This document shows, piece by piece, positions 47,990-60,549 of a DNA stretch of 64,000 nt (within the stretch, counting starts at the first letter, position 1; each line of letters starts with the position of its first letter). Origin of the DNA: Jacaranda mimosifolia (Eukaryota; Streptophyta; Magnoliopsida; Lamiales; Bignoniaceae); the NCBI GenBank assembly GCA_018894105.1, contig CM032119.1, forward strand, positions 13,161,246 through 13,225,245, written 5' to 3'. Position numbers and translations under genes: made by a program. The notes under the pieces are model-generated. The model was not told where the DNA came from and did not search any database. It was given only the letters and a program-made list of their open reading frames with translations.

Positions 47990-49260
47990 ATCTCTCGATA
48001 GTACTGTCTATTCGCATGTTCATGTCGTGTATAGATAGACCGTACGAGTTTGTGTCCTTACATGCATACAACATTTGTATAAATATGTATGTACTACATG
48101 CTTGCTTGTGTGTGTTGAAAGTAGGAGATAGACAAGACTCCATAAATTAATACCAAAATAGGGCAAAATTTAACTTGTCATCCCCATCCCAATGATCCAT
48201 CAACATCCTTTAAATTAAGATTTAGAGGCTGGAAAATTACCTTTAAAGAAGGAATCAAAGGATTGAAAAAGATCTTCTAATGGACACCTCAAAACAAGAT
48301 CAACTAGCTTCTCTTCCTAGATCTGATTTCTTCACACCAAGGCCTCCAAAAAATCAGCAACTTTTGCACACAATATGACCTCCAATACAGCCATTCAATG
48401 ACTGAAAATGAGGAGGAAACAGCTCCAAGAGTCACCCAAATCAAGCTCCAAAATCGGCCACTAGAAAGGTTCAATCACCAATCCTAAGCTTCCCAAGCGC
48501 AAAGCTTCTAATGCTAGTCCACACACCTAGGAAGGTCTCTCAAATCCACATGCTCTTTGCTAAAGAAGAGAGGAGGAAGAAGATGAAGGAGGTGGTGGTT
48601 TTTGGAGGAGGAGAGAGGGAGGAGGAAATCAAGGAGGTAGTTACTCAACACATGAGTTGGCTACCTTTTTGGAGGGAAAAATGAAAGCTAGAATTAACTC
48701 CTTAATATGGCCGGCCATGTGGTCTATTTAAAGGAGAGGATGCCATCCACACGTGCTAACTTGCCAACTTGCTAGATTCTCATCTAGCTTGAATTTGGAT
48801 TTTTAATTTCTTAAATTAAAAAGGCCAATTCATAATTCGAACGGACTCTTCCATTTGATTTTCCCTCCAAAACTTGAATTCCCATTTTATTAAATTAACT
48901 CTTTAATTTAATTAATTTAACTCTTTTAAGTTAATTGAGCTAACTTAACTCCTTAAATTAACTTGACTAATTAAAATGTCATATAAAACTAATTAAATTA
49001 ACTCCTTAATATAATTAGCCTAATTTACCTTTTCAAATTATTTTGATTAATTTAACACTTAAATTAATCAAGACAAAATGACAAATTGACAATTAGCCAA
49101 TTTAATTTCTCTCCTTTAGTCAAAAACGCCCACTAAGTAATAAATTACTAACTCATTAGAAAATTCCTCCTATCAAATAAGAGTTTCTTTAGGCTTTTGT
49201 ATGTGACTTATTAAGTTCATTCATTCATTAGACATGGCTCACAACTCTTTGTAATATTTT
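47990..49260 (-). repeat. Probable LTR-like sequence inside the intron, minus sense
   Basis: Read on the minus strand there is a core-promoter-like CCTTTAAATAG (about 48734-48724), then a transcribed-leader-like CT- and GA-rich stretch without a frame (48690-48250) and AT-rich tail, the layout of a plant LTR. Exact ends and target copies were not found, so class is uncertain. Confidence 0.35.
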
Positions 49261-49299
49261 GAATATTAAAATATTCGAATTAGTTTAAACTCATTTAAA

Positions 49300-49720
49300 C
49301 TGGGGATGTAAATGAGATGAGACGATTCGCGAACGGTTTGGATTTGGCTCGATGAAAGCTCATATTCGGCTTGATCTTTCAAGCCCGAGCTGAGCTAAAC
49401 TCGAGCTCGTCTGTCAAACGAGTAAAGCCAAGTGGAACTCAATAATATTTGGTTTGAAAAACTTGCGAGCGTAAACGAGCTTTTTTATTATATACGCATA
49501 TAAAATTATAATCTAAGCCCATATAATAAAATCTACAAAAATAATTAAATAATAATAATTCAGCTTTTTATTTTTGGGAAAATATATAACAAAATTATTT
49601 ACAAAATTTATAATTATAGATTTTATTTTGAGTTTACATAAGTTCGAGTTAATCCAAACTTATACGAGTTCGAGCTCGAGCTTATTCGAACTTATACGAA
49701 TCGAGCTTTTTTGCTTCTCT
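49300..49720. repeat. GAGCTCG-rich repeat related to the 14985 hAT-type element
   Basis: Starts GGGGATGTAAATGAGATGAG and is rich in CTCGAGC/GAGCTCG words up to CGAGCTCGAGCTTATTCG. It resembles the 300 bp element at 14985-15284, but no clean target duplication was found. Confidence 0.45.
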
Positions 49721-49964
49721 ATGACCATTGAACAAGCAACTAGCATAGATATAGATCCGTCATGATATACAAATCTAAAATAGCACTGTTTTACAAACAC
49801 ATTTATCCAAAACATTCAAGCTATAAAATTGCTAAGTAAGCTCCAGCTTTCTACGAGGAAACAAATTCATAAGCAAATAGAAGTTATATTTTTTTAAATA
49901 TCTATCTACATGTGCACAATGGACGAATATATACACATATACAGTACATATAGTGTATATACAT

Positions 49965-50950
49965 GTTGGAATAGTGCCCGCAGCCAATTAGGATTGGCAT
50001 CTAAATACTACTCCAATTGTGAAATAATCTTCATTAAATGATACCTTATAAAATGGCCATCTTCATCTTAAGTTTTTTATTCTTTACTTGCATTTGGTTG
50101 AAACCCTTAAATCATACAAGACTACAGAACTTGGTCGCACATAAGATGGTGATCAAGAAACAAGTCTCTAAATTCATAATTTTAAAGATTCCAAGTCATA
50201 GAATCTTATGAGAAGGGACATTTAAGATTCGAATAGACTTACACTAATGATGCATACTCCAAATGATTGGATGTTGCCCCGTTTCATAGGCAATTTATGT
50301 TAAACATGGATGCATGTTAGTGAGTGCTTGTTAGAGAACAAATTCACTGAAGGCCCACTCAGAGAATTCACTAAATAACCATAGTGACAAGTCGGTAGTG
50401 CAGAATTCTCAGAGCTTACTATAGTGTATATAATTAGTCCTTTGACTTAAGAATCCATAGTAATCTTGTGTTTAGGTCCTTATGCTTTGAATTTACCCTG
50501 ACCACATAGTGGATCATCCAAGTTTATATTGAACATGAGCTACTTAAACTACTTAAACATGGAGGTTTATGAGATCCTAGATGGGATCTGTTTCCTTGTT
50601 GTGAAGAATGAGTGCATTTCCTATGTATTCTATAATGATCTATTCCAAAAAATCCTTACATAAAGTAATATGACAATTTAAAAAATGTGTTTTCCAATGC
50701 TAAGATCATAAAGTGAAATCGAATATTAAACACAGAGACATAGTTATTGAGGCTATTAAGAAGCCGACAAATATCTTGCCTTAAGCTTCTTTCGGGGATA
50801 GGAGACGGAAGGAACATATTTGCATGGTAGACGTAAGCTATAATGGTTCATCTAGATATAATCCATTCATTCAATTAGTTGGGCCCCATGACCTTGTTGC
50901 TAGACATCGACCATGGAGATTGGATACTCTTCAAGTAATAGAAATTAATT
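49965..50950 (+). repeat. Probable solo or truncated LTR in the intron
   Basis: Begins TGTTGGAATAGTGCCCGCAG, a typical start for a plant LTR, and runs about 1 kb without coding content. No second copy is in the window and the right end is lost against the next GAGCTC-rich repeat. Confidence 0.4.
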
Positions 50951-50964
50951 GATAGAGTTATTAG

Positions 50965-51150
50965 TTTAAAATTAGGGTATAAACGAACCGAGCTGAGCCG
51001 AGCCCAAATCTAGTAGGCTCAAGCTCGGCTCGTCTATTAATTTGCGAGCTCGAGCTTGGTCAAGCCTAAATAGCTAAGCTTAAGCTCGGCTCGTTGGAAT
51101 AGACGAAGGCTCGACGAGTCTTATCAAGCTTACACAAATCGAGCTTGTGT
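50965..51150. repeat. Second GAGCTCG-rich repeat in the APO intron
   Basis: Starts AGGGTATAAACGAACCGAGC and contains repeated GCTCGGCTCG and GAGCTTG words, ending near CACAAATCGAGCTTG. Same kind of sequence as 14985-15284 and 49300-49720. Confidence 0.45.
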
Positions 51151-51641
51151 AATATAATTCACCTTGTGATACCATCAATTGAGATCCTTTATTGTTTCCT
51201 ATTCACGACGAATAGGATGCTTAACATAAACCAACCCATTGTTCTGGCCTGTTGCCCTACCATCCTTTTGAGTAACTGTCTACAAATGATCAAGGTCATT
51301 GAAGACTGTGTCTTCCTCTATAAGAGAATGTAACATCACTTTGTATGGAAACTGTATGTCTCTACTCTTTGAGTGCTTTTCATCTTGGTATAATACATTT
51401 AAGTTTCACAAGTACATACTGGGTAGCTTTTTCCAGTTTTGACTGTTTCTGGTGCCCTGTTTATGTTTTCAAGACTTTTTATTAGCTGAATATAGATCTA
51501 TGATATTAGCATATAAGGTTGCCTTGAATTGCTGCGCTTATTTATTAAGGTGTCCTAGGAATGTATTATACATGCTTCATTGTGTGATCAAGTTTACAAT
51601 CTGAAGGTTAACAGTTGCTTTTGCAGTTGCCGGTTGGCCTC

Positions 51642-52973
51642 ATGTGTAGAAGTGCTATTGCCAGAATAAGACCAGGAATCTTCTTTTGTGCATATGGAAG
51701 GCCTAATCATGGTCATAACATGAATAAACGTGACATATTACCTCAAAATGTGGATCTTCCACCGATACTCCCAAAGAAGAAGAAAAAGCCCTATCCCATT
51801 CCTCTAAAGAAAATTCAGCAAGCAGCAAGAGCTGATAAGAAGTTGGCACAAATGGGGATTGAGAAGCCTCTTGAGCCCCCAAAAAATGGACTTCTGGTAC
51901 CTGGCCTAATTCCAGTAGCTTATGAAGTACTTGATGCTTGGAAAGTTTTAATTAGAGGACTTGCACAGCTCTTGCATGTTGTTCCTGTCCATGCTTGTAG
52001 GTAACGCACTCAAGTTAGAAAGTATTAAGATTTTGCTGCTTTCTCCCACTTCAGTTTGTATCATTTAGTGAGGGAGTTTATTTATGTTGAATTTGTGAGG
52101 TTAAAGGTAATTGTTTAGTGCTTGTCTTGCAGTGAATGCTCAGAAATTCATGTTGCCCAAATTGGTCATGATATTCAAGATTGCCGTGGCCCAACCAGTG
52201 GAAGCCGCAAAAGTTTTCATTCATGGATAAAGGGTTCCATTAATGATATACTTCTCCCCATCGAGTCATACCATATGTACGACCCATTTGGCCGGCGCAT
52301 TAAGCATGAGACTAGATTTAACTATGACAGAATTCCTGCTGTAGTTGAACTTTGCATCCAAGCTGGAGTTGAGTTGCCAGAGTATCCTTTACGAAGGAGG
52401 ACAGAACCAATCCGAATGATAGGCAAAAAAGTGATTGATAATGGTGGATTTGTTCAGGAGCCTGGACGACCTTGCCGCTCTGGTAGTTCAGGTTCACAGA
52501 TTGTGGAATTTGACACTCATCGGGCCCTAGAGCGTTTTCCTTCCCCAGCAGAGCTGGAGGTTCCTGTGATTGCACAGGAGACTATGAATGCATACGAAAA
52601 AGTGAAATGGGGTGTGACAAAGTTGATGACAAAGTACAGTGTCAAGGCATGTGGTTATTGCTCGGAGGTGCATGTAGGGCCCTGGGGCCACAATGCAAAG
52701 CTCTGTGGAGAATTCAAGCATCAATGGAGGGACGGGAAGCATGGGTGGCAAGACGCGACCGTGGATGAAGTATTTCCACCAAATTACGTGTGGCATGTTC
52801 AGGATCCAAAGGGGCCTCCATTGAAGAGCGCACTCAAGAGATTCTATGGTAAGGCTCCAGCTGTGGTAGAAGTGTGTATGCAGGCAGGTGCTCGTGTGCC
52901 TGAGAGGTACAAGCCGATGATGAGACTTGACATTGTGGTGCCAGAAGATGAGGCGGCTCGCTTGGTTGCCTAG
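51642..52973 (+). CDS. APO3: APO family organelle RNA-binding protein, APO3-like
   Basis: Two exons, 51642-52000 and 52133-52973, joined by a GT-AG intron (donor TTGTAG/GTAACG, acceptor CTTGCAG/TGAATG) that splits a Ser codon, give 399 residues; the Arabidopsis APO3 product is about 400. The protein has two APO domains, each with a C-X2-C-X9-H-X4-C metal-type motif: residues 119-137 (CSECSEIHV...GHDIQDC) and 293-311 (CGYCSEVHV...GHNAKLC), each followed by family blocks such as YHMYDPFGRRIKHETRF and YVWHVQDPKGPP and PAVVE(L/V)C. The N-terminus (MCRSAIARIRPGIFF) is Arg-rich without acids, fitting mitochondrial import. Known for the family: APO1 binds RNA and supports chloroplast group II intron splicing; the role of APO3 itself is inferred. 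The LPPILPKKKKKPYPIPLK stretch points to APO3 rather than APO1/2 or the shorter APO4. An upstream in-frame extension is possible. Confidence 0.92.
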
Positions 52974-53690
52974 CAAGGTTGTCTCTTCAGGTGGTACAGT
53001 TTATTTAAAGCCATGCTTTAATTAGGTGCAAATATGAATCTGAGAGTTGTGGCATAGCACAAGTCCTAGCACCGATTGGTGTGGGTGGGAATTCAGTTGG
53101 AAAAAGATGAGTTCAGCAAGTTGTTTTTGTGTTGAGAAAGTGGCATATAATGTTTGATTAAGAACAGGACTGACAACGTGATGGCACAAATAGTAGACAC
53201 ACTCACAGCAAGCACATATTTCTGTGTTTATTTTGTTAAAACAAGAGCCTTTACTCTCAAAAACAAGTTCCTTTTACCATACATTAATGTTTGATTAAGA
53301 ACATGACTGCTAGAATGTGATTTTTTGCCATCTGAAACCTACGTAAGTTGTAGTGGTGGCGGCTGGATTGAGGTACTTTGAAAGGAGAAACTGGGGAGTA
53401 GGGTGACGTCCAATCGTTATTTGCTACAAAAAAATAAAATGGATTTTAAGTTTTAACCATAACACGTAGAAGAGTAGCAACATTGTGCTTCCCTTTTCTT
53501 CAGATAATTACGTTCATAATTTCTTATTCGAATTTACAGCTTACTTTGTCAGCCCAAGCTCTCCATCTTTTTCTCTTAATTCTAATCTTCTTTTTTCTTT
53601 TATTTTTTTTTATTATTATTTTTTTTGCAAATGATTATTATTATTATTATTTCACTGGACAAATTAGATTTTACCCTCCTGTAAAAATTA
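52974..53690. other. 3' flank of the APO gene
   Basis: Contains the 3' untranslated region. A possible polyadenylation signal AATAAA at 53433-53438 is far from the stop; nearer plant signals are usually degenerate and cannot be called. Then T-rich low-complexity sequence (53580-53655). Confidence 0.4.
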
Positions 53691-54640
53691 AAAAAAAAAT
53701 GCAAAACAAACCCCATATGAAAAAAAAAAAAAAAAAATAGTGCTCCTCGTTATGTTTTAAAAAAAAGAAAGCAAATTACCCCTCCGTCCTGTGGTGTAAT
53801 TCACACGCGGAAAGTGTAGTTGGTTCTATAATTTTTGCTATATAAATGTCAATTTTACTCATGAATATCAATCATTGGATGAATTAAAAAAAATTCAATA
53901 GTTCACATTACTTCTATCGATAAAAAAATATAAAATATTATCAATATATTTATATATATTTAATTATATACATATTTATACATAACTATATTTATATATA
54001 GTTAAATCTATGTATGAATATTTACACACACACACACACATATAAATAAACCCTACACCTCCCCCAACCCTTCCCTATCCTACAAGCAGCAGCCATGGCC
54101 GCCTTGTAAGCAGCAGCCATGGAGGCAGCTGCTCGTAGAGGTGGGCAACCATGGCCGCCGTTATGAATGTGGCGATGGCGCCCTTTACAGGCCGCCTCCT
54201 GCAAACAAGGCCATGGAGGCTACCGCTCGAAAGGCGGCGAGTAAGGTGGGTTGGGGGTGGGGTAGGTATATTTATATTTATGTTTATTTATTAATATATT
54301 AAATATAAATATATACATAAATATATTTATGTATTTATAATATATTACATTTCTATATATATTTTATATTTATATTTACAGTATATAAATGCAGCATGCC
54401 AAGTATATTATGTTTATGTTTGTTAAGTGGTATATTTATGTTTATTATTAATATATATTTTATATGAATATATACATAAATATATTAATGTATTTATAAT
54501 ATATTATATTTCTATATATATATTTTATTTTTTTTATTTATATTTATATAAAAATAAAAAATAGAATAAATTAGAAAGATGAAAGCCAAAAATAATTTTT
54601 AAATTTAAAAATAAAAAAATTGACATGAAGGAGAAGAAAG
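53691..54640. repeat. AT-rich repeat with a GC-rich island
   Basis: A GC-rich stretch at about 54050-54260, with repeated GCAGCAGCCATGG/GCAGCTGCTCG words, sits between very AT-rich, TATATT-filled arms. This resembles the layout of the MULE at 28934-30586 and the relic at 1302-2895. Terminal inverted repeats were not found. The 60-codon minus frame across the island has no recognised motif. (AC)n at about 54024-54041. Confidence 0.4.
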
Positions 54641-54844
54641 AAGATATATAAAAGGGCATTTATTTAAAAATTCCCAAACCCACTTTCACTTTAGCATTTA
54701 GTCCCCAACATGTCTTTCTTAGTTTGGACTCCCCATGTGAAGTTTCAATTTTGACTTTACTCTCCACCCACTTAAAATAACTGAAATGGCCTTAGTTTAA
54801 TTTTTTTTTCTTTCCTTTATTTCCTAAATCCTGTCGTTCAACAC

Positions 54845-54847
<3 letters not shown>

Positions 54848-54906
<59 letters not shown>
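54848..54906. repeat. Compound (CT)n(CA)n microsatellite
   Basis: About 20 CT units followed directly by about 10 CA units, uninterrupted; a good candidate polymorphic marker by its structure. Confidence 0.93.
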
Positions 54907-55089
54907 TACTTTGTCTCCATTGTCACACGATAAAGCAGCAGTGTAATATTTGGCTAGTAGCAGTTATTTTATTTTGTTTTTTAGCCTGAAAATGTTGGAT
55001 AGTAGGGAAGAACCTCAAATTCAACTGTTAGGGAGTTGTATGTATAATGAGAACTATATATCATGTGCATTTTTCAGAGCATGACTCTA

Positions 55090-55400
55090 ATGAGACCTTA
55101 GCCAGGTCGTAGAAGGACACATAAATTACCATCTCAAATTGATATTCGGGCATTAAGGTGTAGGTGGTGTGGTAGAACCGGGCATAACTATTGTACATGC
55201 AAAAAAGCTACGATTAGCTTGAATAACTTGACCTTGCTGACATATTTGCTTACCATTATGTTACATATGCGTGCATGTTATACCTTTTTGTCATTATTGT
55301 GTAATTAATATCTTTTTTTATTCATTATTAATCTGCAGGAAAAGGGTGCATGAACGGGATAAAATCAATGTAAGAAGGATTGCACGTTGCTCATAGACCA
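55090..55400 (+). pseudogene. Mutator-like transposase C-terminal fragment with zinc knuckle
   Basis: From 55090 one frame reads MRP-stop-PGRRRTHKLPSQIDIRALR and then CRWCGRTGHNYCTC (55159-55200), a perfect CX2CX4HX4C zinc knuckle preceded by a basic PGRRR segment. That arrangement is the usual C-terminal tail of plant MULE transposases. A further exon-like piece follows an acceptor at about 55338 (CTGCAG/GAAAAGG) and ends with TAG. The catalytic core (DDE region) is absent and a stop precedes the basic segment, so this is a remnant. A retrotransposon nucleocapsid is an alternative source of the knuckle. Confidence 0.55.
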
Positions 55401-55539
55401 AAGACAACTACTAATTTTTTCTTTTTCAAAGCACATGTTATAGTATTTGGACTATAATGTAATAATATTAGTCAACCTTTTGTTGGGATGTTTAGTATTG
55501 CTTTAATGTAATATATACCGTTTTTTGTTTACAATAATA

Positions 55540-56945
55540 CTGGATATTCAGAAAAAGTACCAAGTTTAGGCACTTATGTACTTTAGAAATGCGTTTATAT
55601 ATTGAAATTACACTTGTTGTGTACTTACAATTAGGGCTTCTGCACTTGCTTTTACAAAAAACGATTTTAACCTCAATTCAATGTGTGGAGCAACCCAATA
55701 AAATATAGTACTTGTTGGAATATTTGGTATTGCATGTAGTACAATATATCATGTTTTTTAGATATGTTACCAAATCTATTGGATACCTTAAATGCATATA
55801 AAAATACCATTTTCTGTTAAAAATGATACTGGATATGTGGAAAAAAGTACCCATTTTAGGCACTTATGTACTTCAAACATCTATTTATATACTGAAACTG
55901 CACTTGTTGTGTACTTACAATCAGGGTTTCTGTAATTGCTTTTACGGAGAATGATTTTAACTTCAATTCAATGTGTGGAGCAACTCAATAAAACATAGTA
56001 CGTGTTGGAATGTTTGGTATTACATGTAGTGCAATGTATCACTTTTTTAGATACGTCACCAAAACTATTGGATACCTTAAATATAGATACAAATACCATT
56101 TTCTTTTGAAAATGATACTGGATATGTGGGAAAAAGTACCCATTTTAGGCATTTATATACTTCAGACATCTATTTATGTATTAAAACTGCACTTGTTATA
56201 TACTTACAATCAGGGCTTCCGTATTTGCTTTTACAAAGAAAGATTTTAACCTCAATTCAATGTGTGGAGCAATTCAATAAAATATAGTATGTGTTGGAAT
56301 GATCGGTATTGCATGTAGTGGAATGTATCACATTTTTTAGACAAGTTACCAAATTTGTTGGATACCTTAAATGCAAATACAGAATACTGTTTTCTGTTAA
56401 AAATTATATTGGATATGCGGAAAAAAGTACATAAAAAAACATTTTGATCATACTTTGTGGTCTGATGATCATGAATGGGTAGATTATGCAGAATGGAGAA
56501 CATTCCCTCATGCGCTGAGAATGATACCAAAATTTAAAAAAAAAAAAAAATAGCACCCAGTTTCGACACTTATGTACTTAGGGGTATGGTTTATGCACTT
56601 AGTTTGTATATGTTGTGTACTTGTGGTAAGGGATTCTGTACTTGCTTTTCGAAGGCTGATTTTAACCTCAATCAACACGTGAAACAACACATTGGTGATC
56701 CCATAACTTCCAATGCATGATTTGTCGAATATGTGATTGTGATAGTACGTGTTGGAATGGTTGGGAACACAAAAACCTATATCCCACCACTTATGGTGTC
56801 ATTCTTTTTAATATAAAGCCCTTATGCATGAGGTAAATGAATTATTCTGACACTCTCTTCCTACACCACCGAACCTATCATCACCAAATGAGTCCTTATG
56901 GTCATACTTCATGGTCTAATGAATCCTTATCTTCTCGCTGGACAC
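55540..56945. repeat. Satellite-like tandem array, left part
   Basis: Units begin at the recurring ATGTGTGGAGCAAC at 55681, 55971 and 56260, a period of 289-290 bp, preceded by a partial unit. The third unit gains about 130 bp (about 56430-56560) and the fourth (from about 56673) turns into the longer form found at 63108-64000. The recurring TTTATGTACTT and TTGTGTACTTAC words are typical. No coding content; the frames of 60-92 codons are chance. Confidence 0.88.
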
Positions 56946-57104
56946 ATCTTAATATTTTGCTGATAACTTTCTCCATATATATCAGATTGAGATGATTTAA
57001 GCATCTATAAATGCCTAACAAATAGACCCACGATTCTTATGTTCGGCGTCTTTCCAAATTCACTCAGTAGATATGAGAAAAAAATTCACTAGTGTTGGTT
57101 TGTG

Positions 57105-58330
57105 TTGTGAAAAATAAATAATGCAAACAATTACGCAAGTGCACGTGTCACAACAAGTAATAAAATGATGAGAAGAGTGTCGATCCCACGAGGAACTAAA
57201 TTATTCACTACTAATTATTAATTTATCATACATTTGTCTTATTCAAAAAAAAAATCAACCAAATAAGAATTAAAACTAAACTAATGAAAATAAGGGGGAA
57301 AATGTACTAATTAAGATTTCTATTAGAATATAGAAGCCTAGAATTATGATTTCATCAATCGAATAAGTTGATTACATAATTTTCTCCCTATGAAATTAAT
57401 AACAGGTTATTAGTCTTGAGTCTTATATAATTATGAGGTTCTTCCGAATTACCCGCAATCAAATCCCTAATTTATTCAATTCACTATATTCCTATGTGAA
57501 TTAACTAAATTATGAATAAGGTTGTGCCACTCAACTAACTCCCTAGGGCAAGTAGGTATATTCCTATCCTACTCACAAATTAATTAGTTCATCAATTTGA
57601 ACAATTAATCCTAGTGTCTTCTATTGTCAATCAATCCCTAGATTTTCTTTTCCAAGACTCCTCTAGGGTTTAAAGATACACTTGATTGTTGATCAGACAA
57701 TCAAATAGAAAAAGCCCACAATAGAAGAAATAACCTTAAGCGCTATTAATTTCATGAAAGAAAATCATGCATCAATTTATTCAAAAGAATCCATCATAAT
57801 CCTAGAGTAACGAATTAGTTCATGATTGAATTGTCAAACAAAACATGAATAAAATGAAACATCGTTTCAAATCCAGAATTAAAAACAAAATCAAAGGGAT
57901 AAGAAGAAACTCTATTCCTAGATGAATCTGATCTCCACTTTGTCCTCCTCTGAATCCCGAATTTTCGCGATACTTCTGATCTCCAAAATAGAAAAATCCG
58001 CCTCTTCCCCAAACTAAGTGTCTAAAAGGCTTATTTATAACTGATTAAAAGAGCCTTCTAATTAGAATAGGACTTGAATAAATAAAAAGACTTTTCTGCC
58101 CATCCTTGATTAGATCATGAGGTGTCATTCTGTCAGTATTCCCACAAACTTGTGTCAATTTGTTCCCTTTTGTAGCTTTTCCACTTGTATTCCTATAATT
58201 CCAAAATTTCATCAATTAGCAAGGGAATTATAATTTTTTAAACAAGAAAATTATTTGTTGAGTCCTAAACATGATATTAAAATTAATACTAATATGGACT
58301 TAACAACTAGAAAATCTGGTCGCATAAAAT
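57105..58330 (-). repeat. LTR-like sequence, minus sense
   Basis: On the minus strand: TATAAATA at about 58041-58034, a leader-like segment, CTAGGGATTGATTGACAATA near 57650-57630, and near the end CGTGGGATCGACACTCTTCT (about 57194-57175) with a CACAAC-type terminus. This phrase set recurs in plant LTR retrotransposon ends. No partner copy in the window. The 65-codon frame at 58012-57815 lies in the leader-like part. Confidence 0.45.
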
Positions 58331-58464
58331 TAGGATCCTAGGAGACCATCCTTTCATTTAGCATTCCTTTTCTCAAAGTCAAATAGTTGTCAACTTAAGA
58401 TGTTGTTCTCTAAGTTCACCAAAAATTTCAAACATACATCTTAGTCTAAAATGGTAACCTAAGC

Positions 58465-59400
58465 TCTTGAAAACTAATATCATATTTCTCAATCCAATTA
58501 AATGACACCTTCTTTTGTGCCAGTCCGAATAATAGAGCTATTGTTTTTGAGAAATCTAGCACAAACCTCCTATGGCAACCTATCAATCATAAAAAACTAT
58601 TTATCTAAGCCAGTATTTTTGGCTTTCTTTATTCTATTATTACTTCAATTTTGGATGGAAAAACTGTGATTTCATCTTTAGAAATGATATGACCCCAAAA
58701 GGCTACCTTATCAAGCCAAAACTCATATATACTTGTTGAACTTAGCATAAAGTTTATGCTCTCGAAGTGCTTGTAATACTATCTTCAAATTTCTTCATGT
58801 TTCTTATCTCTTTGAATAGACCATAATATTATCAACAAAAACAACCGCAATTTGATCTAGATATGGCCTAAAGACATAGTGCACTATATCCGTAAATGCC
58901 CCAAGTGCACTAGTCAACCGAAATTGCATTACCATGAACTCAAAGTGACCATATTGAGTTTTTAATGTCATCTTAGACATATCCTTCTCTCTAATCCTTA
59001 GTTGGTAGTAGTCTTGTCTAAAATCTATTTCAAAATAGATTCGAGATTCTCTTAATTGATCAAAGAGTTCCTCTATTTTGGGCAAGGGGGTAGTCATTCT
59101 TAATCATAACATTATTCAAGCCCTAATAGTCTATACATATCCTCAAAGTCCCATACTCCATCTTTCTGAAGAAAGCACTAGGGTTCCTAAGAAGATGAAC
59201 TTGGCCATAAACTTACTTTCGATTAGCTCTTGCTAGTGTACGTTAAGTTCCTTAAGTTTTGCTTGTGCCATCCTATACGGTGTTTTAGATATTAGAGTTG
59301 TTCCTAAAAGAACTCAATGGCAAATTCCACTTTGTGATTTAGAGGTAGCGAAGTTCATTCCTCAAGGGATACACTAGGAAAATTCATGACTACGAGGACT
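58465..59400 (-). pseudogene. Ty3/gypsy pol relic: reverse transcriptase and start of RNase H
   Basis: On the minus strand the relic starts with the segment upstream of reverse transcriptase (KVEFAIEFF near 59335-59308), passes a decayed ICIDY/KNDYPL region (about 59135-59090) and enters the best preserved part, 59097-58804: LPKIEELFDQL, EIDFRQDYYQLRIRE, YGHFEFMVMQF. The catalytic box reads FVDN instead of F-V/I-D-D, with Asn at 58830-58828, so the second metal-binding Asp is lost. RNase H homology (FSKTIALLFGLAQKKVSFNW) fades by about 58465. A one-base change in a C-run near 59090 and several stops break it. Integrase and gag are not recognisable. Confidence 0.85.
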
Positions 59401-60549
59401 TCATCGATCTTAATCTTGTCCATAGGTTCATTAATCAAGTACGCTAGGTATCCTATCTTTTATTCATTTCGAGTACCTCAAAATCAAAGTCATTCAATTG
59501 GCTTATGTTCCACAAATACTTCAATTCTCGACTTCCCAGGCTCGCACAAACTAACTATTAGCAAATAGAAATTTTAAGTAATAGCAACTACTAAATAGAA
59601 AACTGAATTATCTGCAATAACACAATATCAATTTCAAAATAAAAGTCCTATCCAATTCTACATGATAATTCTCATGGTCTAATTCTTATCATTGCCCTTA
59701 TTTGAATCTATCTCTTCAATATCCTCATTTGAGCTTACTTCTTCAAAGTCTTCCTTTATGTCCTTTCCATTATCCTCATTAGGCTCTTCCTTAGTCGATT
59801 CTTCTTATGGATCCTTTTCCTCCAACTCATTAATAAATAAGCTAACAAATATTGAGTTCCCTAAAGCCGCTCATGGCTATCTTAAACACATTCTGTTCTC
59901 GGTGACATTGCTCTTCAACTCATTGTTTAGTGATTTAACTCTTCGCAAATAGACATCTAGATGTTATTCTAACTCTTCACCTCTTTATTATATTGAAAAT
60001 GTTCTCTTTTATAGTGATCCATATCATCCTCGAGTTGATGTACAATTAGGTTTGGTAATCCTTTAGAAGCATATTAAACTTATGGGAAATAGGTCATTTG
60101 TTGCTAGGATTGTATCGTTCACTTCCTCTAACCTTGATCGTTTAGGGTGAAGCACTTAAATAATGAACCGACTTATGTGGGCTTTGGCTCATCGTCTTAC
60201 AAAAATAATCCTAAATCAGTAAAAGAAAATATCAAAGTACTCGAAGGGGGGTCTTGAATGAAGGTAGTCAAGGATTCACAATTCTTAAGGGAAGAAGACT
60301 AATAAATTCTAGAGCATTTTCAGTCCTAGCCTCATAATGTATCATGGATCCTATCATCAAGTACCAAAGGAGTTTGATCGTACCAACTAGCTAACTTAAT
60401 AAAATCCATCATAATCCTCAATATTAGATGACAATTGATTGATCACTTAAGTAGTCAAACATAAATACTCAGATCAATTCTTAAGATTTTTATGTCCATA
60501 TTCCATAGTTCGGAGATCTTATCCCAACATAGCCTAATTTAAAACCTAG
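59401..60549. other. Decayed internal region of the second gypsy element
   Basis: Lies between the pol relic and the primer site, where gag and protease belong. One minus-strand part (about 59820-59690) encodes a Glu/Asp/Ser-rich, low-complexity stretch broken by a stop; the rest has no recognisable domain. Confidence 0.45.

Noticed and set aside
52318..52976. Minus-strand open frames of 85 and 149 codons
   Set aside because: Antisense shadows of the APO coding exon, which has clear conserved domains on the plus strand.
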